Below, one piece after another: positions 58,789-64,000 of a stretch of DNA of 64,000 nt. The position numbers and the translations under genes were made by a program. The number at the start of each line of letters is the position of its first letter. Position 1 is the stretch's first letter. The notes beneath the pieces were generated by a model. The model saw only the letters and a list, made by a program, of their open reading frames with translations. It had not been told where the DNA came from and made no database searches. The DNA is from Ancylobacter sonchi (GTDB lineage Bacteria > Pseudomonadota > Alphaproteobacteria > Rhizobiales > Xanthobacteraceae): assembly GCF_018390695.1 (NCBI RefSeq), contig NZ_JAHBGF010000003.1, positions 62,001 through 126,000 on the forward strand. The letters run 5' to 3'.

Positions 58789-58803
58789 GGCGCACAGAAT
58801 CCA

Positions 58804-59022
58804 TCAGTGTGCGGGACGGGCGAAAGCGGCTCCATCAAGCTCTCGACCGACATCGGACGTTTTGTACTCGCGAAACACAAACCACCCGTCGGCCTCCAAT
58901 CTCTCGAGCTCGTCCTGTCGCTCCTTTTGCGTCGGACAACGGTCTTTGATCGCGATCCACATTGCATCGCTGCCGCCGGCTTCAAATCGGCGCAGGTAGT
59001 TTGTCTTGGTCTCACATTCCAT
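58804..59022 (-). CDS. Small minus-strand prophage protein with strong ribosome site
   Basis: The product has 72 residues and starts at MECETKTNYLRRF. An AGGAGG ribosome site stands 7 bases before the ATG, which is rare for a chance frame. It is charged, with a helical middle (PTQKERQDELERLEADGWFVFREY). It reads against the lysis genes. No family is known; it may be a lysogenic-conversion gene. Confidence 0.65.
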   Translation of the reverse strand: MECETKTNYLRRFEAGGSDAMWIAIKDRCPTQKERQDELERLEADGWFVFREYKTSDVGRELDGAAFARPAH

Positions 59023-59138
59023 CTTCGCCTCCTAAAGGGGCCGGTTTCATATCCGTGCCAACCGGCCTGCGGCCGAATTGGTTTCACCTCGGGCAAATTT
59101 TCTGAGCCCAGGGGCATCTCCCATCAGAGAGGAACGAC

Positions 59139-59513
59139 ATGCTTGCGTCCGACAAGGCCGCCACGGCCGTGCTTGCCCAACTGATGCCCGCCATCGCCGC
59201 AGCGACGCACCAGGCGGTGGCGCAGACCGCATCCGGGCTCGGCGGCGCCGACACCGCGGTGATCGCCAAGGAGGTGGCCAGGGCGGCTACCGACACCATC
59301 ATCAACCAGACGAACAATGAGCCGTGGTACCTGTCGCGGGTGACGCTGGGCGCGCTGCTCGCCTTGGTCGGCGGGATCTACTCGCTCGGGCTTGACTTCG
59401 CCGACGGCGCGCCGCCAAGCGTCGACAGCTTGACCTCGCAGCTGACGGCCATCGTCGGTGCCGGCACCGTGCTCTATGGCCGGTGGGTGGCTCGCAAGCC
59501 GCTCGGGGCATAG
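59139..59513 (+). CDS. Putative holin-like phage membrane protein
   Basis: The product has 124 residues with an AGAGAGGA ribosome site. A helical N-terminus is followed by two hydrophobic stretches (RVTLGALLALVGGIYSLG and LTAIVGAGTVLYGRWVA). The pattern PWYLSRVTLGALLA...YGRWVA is typical of small proteins next to phage endolysins. Position after the lysozyme supports a holin or lysis-accessory role. Confidence 0.65.
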   Translation: MLASDKAATAVLAQLMPAIAAATHQAVAQTASGLGGADTAVIAKEVARAATDTIINQTNNEPWYLSRVTLGALLALVGGIYSLGLDFADGAPPSVDSLTSQLTAIVGAGTVLYGRWVARKPLGA

Positions 59514-59516
59514 CCG

Positions 59517-59801
59517 ATGCGGAACGAGCCGACCGAAACCGTTGTCCTGTCCGTCTCGCGAGAGGAGCTTACCGACCTGATCGAGAAGGCGGTCCGGCGC
59601 GGCTTTGCCGATGCCGGCCTCTATCTCGAGGACAAGGAGGATCGCGAGGAATCGCGCAAGGATTTCTGGTTCCTGCGGCGCTGGCGAAGGGCGACAGACG
59701 GGGCGGCGGCGAAGATCGGCTATACCGTGCTCGCTATCCTCACCGGCGGCGTGCTCATCGTGATCTGGGCGGGGATCCGGGCGCATGTCCTCAAGCAGTG
59801 A
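59517..59801 (+). CDS. Small phage membrane protein (DUF6127-like)
   Basis: The product (94 residues) follows the holin-like gene by 3 bases. An acidic N-terminus (VVLSVSREELTDLIEKAVRRG) leads to one C-terminal membrane segment (IGYTVLAILTGGVLIVIWAGI). The layout matches small DUF6127-like proteins found in phages and gene transfer agents. It probably belongs to the lysis module. Confidence 0.65.
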   Translation: MRNEPTETVVLSVSREELTDLIEKAVRRGFADAGLYLEDKEDREESRKDFWFLRRWRRATDGAAAKIGYTVLAILTGGVLIVIWAGIRAHVLKQ

Positions 59802-60141
59802 ACGTACTCGCTCGACCTATGATGCCGCGATCGAGATCTTTCATGCGCGCTATGATTGCCTCCACCAGGCCCGGGTGCTGGTTGTTGCCGCTGCTGATCG
59901 CGCAGTGTTCGATGAACCAACAGGGCGGCTGCAGGTTGAGAGGCGGCACAATGCCGTCATAGGCGATGTTGCAGAGCTGCGAGTGTTCGCTGCGACTATC
60001 CTCACTGCCTGTGATCAAGTCGAATGTTTCGATGCTTTGAAAACCGGAAGGTGCTGCAAGCCGAGCACTTTCTGTCGCTCGACATTCGCAGTAGGAGGGT
60101 AATATCGTCCGCACGCAACAAGATTGGGAGAGGAGACCGGC
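59802..60141. other. Unresolved 340-base interval with opposing open frames
   Basis: A plus-strand frame (59785-60102, ~105 codons) and a minus-strand frame (59791-60114, ~107 codons) overlap almost completely. Neither has a good ribosome site, known domain or decisive codon bias. The minus frame has the more protein-like residue mix (ITGSEDSRSEHSQLCNIAYDG). The tail-spike promoter and its GGGAGAGGAGACC ribosome site are at the right end. Confidence 0.35.
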
Positions 60142-62139
60142 ATGCCGGATATCTACGAGGACCTCGCGAATTCGACCGACGCTACCAAAGGCGCCGGACT
60201 TGTCGCCTATAATTCTGCACTGGCGTACGCTCCTGGCACGGTAGGCGGTGCGTTATTGGATCAAGCGAGGAACTATCAGTACACACTCTCGCTGGCTGAT
60301 TTTACGACGCCGGATGACGACGATAGTGCGCCGGGACTGAATGCATTCGCTGCAGAGCTGATTGCGAACGGTGGGCACGGGTTCATCCCGGCGGGCGTCT
60401 ATAAAATTAAGACGAAATGGAGGATTTATTCATCTGGAAGCGGGAATGCGCCATTTTCAATCACATTTTCGGATGGAGCCGTAATTAACGGATACTTTGA
60501 GAGCGATGATAATTTTATCGAATTTCGAGAATTATCAGATTTTACGATAAATGGATTGCAACTAAACGGCAGGGCGAGCGTAACGGCGCAGGGATCGCAC
60601 GGTGTCGTTGTAAGGAACTGCTCCAACTGGCGCTTTGGTGGAGCAACTCATATCACCGACTGGGCGGCCACCGGTGGGTCGGCTGGGTTCATGGCTTATA
60701 CACCAGTGCCCGACAACTTAGGTACTTATAGGCATGGCCTTATTGAGGATCTGTCTGTTATCGCCGGACCACAGGGGGCCGGAATTGGGTGCCTAATCCA
60801 CGAGATGTGGTATGTCGATGTGATGAAGGTCTATGCCAAGGACATTCGCAATGGCATAGGATACGGCATTCAATTCAAAGACGGAAATCGCTTCTGCAAG
60901 TATCACGCTTGGCGTTGTGAGAATTGCACCTACGCAGTTGCATTCGGCCGGGAGGCTGACTGGGGTGCGACCGACAGCCATTTTGGGTCCGGAGAGGCGA
61001 TAAATTGCCTAAACTTTCTTGGGTCTAGCAAAACAACTAACTGCTCTGTCGGATTGTCGCAGATTACCGTAGATAGTGCGCGTGTCGACGTGACGAGCAA
61101 GCGGTTCATAATGTTGTCTGGCGGCACAACCGGCATGAAGGTGCACGGAGTCGCTATAGTTGGCTATCCCAGCACTAATACATACCCAATCTATATCAAT
61201 CCAGGCTCGGATCGAAATTATATTCGCGTGATATCGATCAGCGGTGCCACAAAGTATTGGGAAGTCTCGGATAGCGATTACAATACTGTAATTATAGAGC
61301 GTGATTTTAGTCGTACAACAACGCCTAATCTCGACGAGTACGGAATTAACACTGGAGCTGGTAACTTCTTCGAGGCGGGAGGTGTCTCGGCTCAATGGAA
61401 GAGTGCGGCCGGCACCTTACAGTTTCGCGGAAATCAGGTGGGCTCTCCCAATGCAAACGAGCTAACTCTTGGAACATCGTCGACCCCGTGGCAACGTTTA
61501 TATGCCCAAACAGTCTCTGCCGATCGCTTGGATCTTGCCTCGCTCGATGAAGTCCCAACGACTAGCCCGGCAGATGGCGATATCGCGTTTTCCAACGGCA
61601 CTGTAGGCGCCAACGGATGGGGTGGGTATGGTCGGGGACTGTACATGTACAACGCTACCGACGCGATTTGGGAATATGTGTCAGGCCCCCGGGGGATTGT
61701 CGTTGCCGGTCAGAGTTCTGTTTCAGTAAATCTTACCGGAACAACCGTTCAGACGGTTTTGGCAACAATAAATATACCAGCAAATACACTTAAGCCCAAC
61801 GACTCCATCCGGGTTACGTCGCTTTGGAGTCATGATAATAGCTCAAATTCGAAGAATATGCGCGTTCGATTTGGGCCGGAATATTTCAGCAATGTTTCCG
61901 CCACGACCTCATCTTCATCGAGGCTGCAGGTCCAAATTTACAATCGAGAAAGGGACACGGAATTCCACCAAGTGGCCGCTGCTCCTGCTCTATCGGCGTT
62001 TGGCGCGTCGAGCGTGGGGGTTCTGACCCAGAGCGTCAGTACCAACGTTGACCGGAGCGTCACACTCACTGGCCAACTGGCGTCTGCTGATGGGAGCATC
62101 ACGTTGGAAGCATACACAGTCGAGGTGATCCGGGTCTAG
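60142..62139 (+). CDS. Tail-spike protein, right-handed beta-helix type
   Basis: The product has 665 residues from an ATG with a strong GAGGAGACC ribosome site. The first ~40 residues (MPDIYEDLANSTDATKGAGLV...TVGGAL) are shared with the spike gene at 62807. A pectate-lyase-like beta-helix follows (GGHGFIPAGVYKIKTKW, FTINGLQLNGRA, VVVRNCSNWRFGGATHI). A beta-rich C-terminal region (VSADRLDLASLDEVP...) ends it. G+C is visibly lower than in the core (29 of 60 at 61201-61260), a mark of recent exchange. It probably binds or depolymerises host surface glycan. Confidence 0.85.
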   Translation: MPDIYEDLANSTDATKGAGLVAYNSALAYAPGTVGGALLDQARNYQYTLSLADFTTPDDDDSAPGLNAFAAELIANGGHGFIPAGVYKIKTKWRIYSSGSGNAPFSITFSDGAVINGYFESDDNFIEFRELSDFTINGLQLNGRASVTAQGSHGVVVRNCSNWRFGGATHITDWAATGGSAGFMAYTPVPDNLGTYRHGLIEDLSVIAGPQGAGIGCLIHEMWYVDVMKVYAKDIRNGIGYGIQFKDGNRFCKYHAWRCENCTYAVAFGREADWGATDSHFGSGEAINCLNFLGSSKTTNCSVGLSQITVDSARVDVTSKRFIMLSGGTTGMKVHGVAIVGYPSTNTYPIYINPGSDRNYIRVISISGATKYWEVSDSDYNTVIIERDFSRTTTPNLDEYGINTGAGNFFEAGGVSAQWKSAAGTLQFRGNQVGSPNANELTLGTSSTPWQRLYAQTVSADRLDLASLDEVPTTSPADGDIAFSNGTVGANGWGGYGRGLYMYNATDAIWEYVSGPRGIVVAGQSSVSVNLTGTTVQTVLATINIPANTLKPNDSIRVTSLWSHDNSSNSKNMRVRFGPEYFSNVSATTSSSSRLQVQIYNRERDTEFHQVAAAPALSAFGASSVGVLTQSVSTNVDRSVTLTGQLASADGSITLEAYTVEVIRV

Positions 62140-62158
62140 TTGTCATTCTCACTGTTCA

Positions 62159-62197
62159 CCCGCTCGCCCTCTTCGGAGGCCGGGCGGGGCTTTTTTG
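62159..62197 (+). terminator. Strong intrinsic terminator after the tail-spike gene
   Basis: A 13-position stem (CCCGCTCG-CCTC with a TTCG loop and GAGG-CCGGGCGGG, one mismatch and one T-G pair) is followed by six T residues. Confidence 0.8.
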
Positions 62198-62229
62198 TGT
62201 GCCGGATCGGGTGTACGGAATTGGTTGCT

Positions 62230-62550
62230 CTAACGCTTGTTGGTGAAGATTACCTCTGGCAGCCAACGAATTTCGAACTCCGTGGCTTCCTCTGGCGTGG
62301 GGCTTCCGAATAAGACAGATACCGGTATTGGCGATACCACGCGGTATTTTGCGTGAGGATGTTCGATCGGCTCAAGAGGTGTACGAACTAGTCGCTCAGG
62401 CCTGGAGCGCTCCGACGGCAATAGCTCATACCATTGCGGAACCAGCCAAGGCGTGCCCTCGAGCTCGATGATATCCATCGTGCAGACCTCACCGTGAATC
62501 TCGATAAGTGCCTTCTGAATAGCCACCGCGCTCCCCCACACCCGCATCAT
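62230..62550 (-). CDS. Minus-strand prophage hypothetical protein
   Basis: The product has 106 residues and lies between the two tail-spike genes on the opposite strand. The sequence is protein-like and not low-complexity (TMDIIELEGTPWLVPQWYELLPSERSRPERLVR, TEFEIRWLPEVIF). It has lower GC than the core. No family is recognised. The 256 bases from 62551 to 62806 hold no clear gene. Confidence 0.6.
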   Translation of the reverse strand: MMRVWGSAVAIQKALIEIHGEVCTMDIIELEGTPWLVPQWYELLPSERSRPERLVRTPLEPIEHPHAKYRVVSPIPVSVLFGSPTPEEATEFEIRWLPEVIFTNKR

Positions 62551-62806
62551 GGTGCTTCACCGCGGACCGGGAGTCGATAAAAATTGTGCCGCGATGCCCT
62601 GCCTGGCTTTGTCGTGCGGACGTTCGGCACAACGCCGCCCGTCGCTTGGCTGAGGTATGGTGAGGTCCCGGCGCACGCTATCGTCACCTGTGGCGCCATT
62701 CAGCGCTTGGCCGCTCTTACCTAATGTACCGCGGATGGCATCTCCCTCGACACCGGCCAGTGCTCGGTACTAGGGTAATATGTCCTTGGCGGCGTAGGAG
62801 ACAGCC

Positions 62807-64000
62807 ATGCCTGACATCTATACGGATCTGGCGGATGCCACCGATCCGGCGAAAGGGGCTGGTTTGGTCGGCTTGGGCGCAGGAGTTGCGTATCCGTCGG
62901 GCACCGTAGGTGGTGCAATCAATGATTCCGGAATATCGCATCAGGTTATTCTTCCCTCCATTGCCGGTGTCGGCTCCCTATCTGTTCCGGATGACGCGAT
63001 CGAGCTTGTCTTGCAGTCCCGTGCGGACGGTGAAGGTGGTTTCCGAGCAAAAGAGATAGCTAATAGCGGGGCGCTGTTGGCCGGACAGTTCCTGACCAAC
63101 ATCAATGCCCGGCGTTGGGAAAATGCGGAAGATACCATCACGCCGGCCATGTTCGCCGATATCGCGGAGATGTTCGCCTTCACGAAGGCGCAGATTCAGA
63201 TGCCGGCGAAGTTTTATGAATTCAATTCGCCGATCACCACACGCGTAGGGGCTGTAATTCGAGCCGAAGACGGTGCGAAGTTCGTTCCCACCTTCTCTCA
63301 GGCTTCTCAAGATCGCGGACTCGGGCTTCTAACTTTAAGTTCGGGAACGGAGTGCAATCTCGTTGATATTTACTTGGCGGCAGGAATAAATCAGGTCACC
63401 ATAGGGCTGAATATTAAGTCTGGTGTTAGGGTTGGCAGGGCTAGGCTTGTCAGCGCCGATTACAACAACAATCTTCCGGTCGGGGGCGATGATGCAGATC
63501 GCAGGTGGGCGGCAGTCACGCTTGAGGGCACTTCGCCGTTCGTGCAGAGCATTGAGACCGATTTCTTTCGTGTCGGGGCCAAAATGTACGACTGCACCAA
63601 TCCGATCATCGGCAGCTTGATCAGCAAGCGTTGCCTTGTCGGATTCAATCCGAACCTGGTCTATGGGGGCGCTCTCCACTACGCGGACATAGACGGCGTC
63701 GCTTACGAAGATCAGACGCGCACGCTCAACGAGAATGGCTTGATCACCGGCGCAAACGGCATGCTGTTGTCGGGTGTGCAGGATTTTCATGTGGGCTATT
63801 TCCGGGGGCGCGGAGCCTTGGAGCATGAGATCCGCATTGGCTACGGCCTGGACATCCGCAACAATCGGATCCACTTCGGACAACTGGTCCTCCTAGCTCC
63901 CCACGGCTGCGGTTTCAAGGCGGATGACGCTGACCATCACACCACCACCGATATCCATATCGATAGTGTCTATGTTGAAGATGCCGGCCGCGATCTGCCG
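62807..64000 (+). CDS. Second tail-spike protein, open at window end
   Basis: At least 398 codons are open from the ATG at 62807 (GTAGGAGAC ribosome site) to the last base, with no stop. The N-terminus MPDIYTDLADATDPAKGAGLVG...SGTVGGA parallels the spike at 60142, so both probably attach to the same virion site. The rest is different and beta-helix-like (FYEFNSPITTRVGAVIRAEDGAKFVP, HVGYFRGRGALEHEIRIGYGLDIRNNRIHFGQL). It is a second receptor-binding or depolymerase protein. Confidence 0.85.
   Translation, partial: MPDIYTDLADATDPAKGAGLVGLGAGVAYPSGTVGGAINDSGISHQVILPSIAGVGSLSVPDDAIELVLQSRADGEGGFRAKEIANSGALLAGQFLTNINARRWENAEDTITPAMFADIAEMFAFTKAQIQMPAKFYEFNSPITTRVGAVIRAEDGAKFVPTFSQASQDRGLGLLTLSSGTECNLVDIYLAAGINQVTIGLNIKSGVRVGRARLVSADYNNNLPVGGDDADRRWAAVTLEGTSPFVQSIETDFFRVGAKMYDCTNPIIGSLISKRCLVGFNPNLVYGGALHYADIDGVAYEDQTRTLNENGLITGANGMLLSGVQDFHVGYFRGRGALEHEIRIGYGLDIRNNRIHFGQLVLLAPHGCGFKADDADHHTTTDIHIDSVYVEDAGRDLP

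Larger units (their letters stand above)
44258..64000. mobile_element. Deleted lambda-like (siphovirus-type) prophage at tRNA-Asp, right end outside window
   Basis: It begins at the tRNA-Asp 3' end with an integrase and small leftward early genes. From 47209 it continues with a rightward tail and lysis module. Genes for repressor, replication, terminase, portal, capsid and tail tube are missing between the two arms. The element is therefore a remnant, although tail, lysis and fibre genes remain intact. The last gene is open at the window end. Confidence 0.88.

Noticed and set aside
62717..62941. Small frames on both strands around the second tail-spike start
   Set aside because: They overlap the spike's conserved N-terminus and its ribosome site and lack any support of their own.

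Overview
The window is high-GC alphaproteobacterial chromosome. It is probably from the order Hyphomicrobiales and best fits a Xanthobacteraceae-like genome such as Ancylobacter, Starkeya or Xanthobacter, though the genus is an inference. Pointers are a PopZ-ValS pair, an ExoR-type Sel1 regulator, and the conserved run argS - SPOR protein - nagZ - scpA - scpB - tatABC - serS - surE - pcm - nlpD - DUF815 ATPase - yajC - secD - secF. A core chromosomal block of about 43 kb lies between two tRNA-associated integrative elements.

Left edge (1-1477): a tyrosine recombinase points away from the 3' end of tRNA-Asn(GTT), so an element occupies that tRNA and continues off the window. Core (1478-44257): an MsbA-like lipid exporter, tRNA-Cys, a PIMT-like methyltransferase next to a TolC-type outer-membrane channel, popZ-valS, mgtC, ilvD overlapping exoR, a divergent DUF2000/AraC pair, xthA, two small membrane proteins, a nucleosidase overlapping erpA, and dgt. 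Then comes the long cell-envelope and export block: argS, a SPOR cell-division protein, nagZ, scpAB, an orphan ABC ATPase, tatABC, serS, surE-pcm-nlpD, a DUF815 ATPase, yajC-secDF, a Mth938-like protein and a phytoene-synthase-like protein. A manC-type GDP-mannose enzyme and an AI-2E-type permease close the core.

Right part (44181-64000): a prophage sits at the 3' end of tRNA-Asp(GTC). It has a divergent integrase, two small leftward genes and a 5'-truncated DnaN-like clamp, which abuts a complete rightward tape-measure gene directly. Terminase, portal, capsid, tail-tube, repressor and replication genes are all absent, so an internal deletion has fused the early and late arms. The remaining late arm holds the tail tip, a J-like host-specificity protein, a tail protein with an SGNH esterase domain, a LamG-like protein, a GH24 endolysin, holin-like proteins and two beta-helix tail-spike proteins with a shared N-terminal module. 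The last spike runs off the window end. Three small minus-strand genes and a hairpin-rich interval ending in a terminator lie inside this arm.

The most unusual observation in the core is serS. It is intact but carries an in-frame segment of about 66 codons in the catalytic domain. This segment has about 47% G+C and non-native codon use, set in a gene that is otherwise strongly GC-rich. It looks like an acquired insertion inside an essential aminoacyl-tRNA synthetase.
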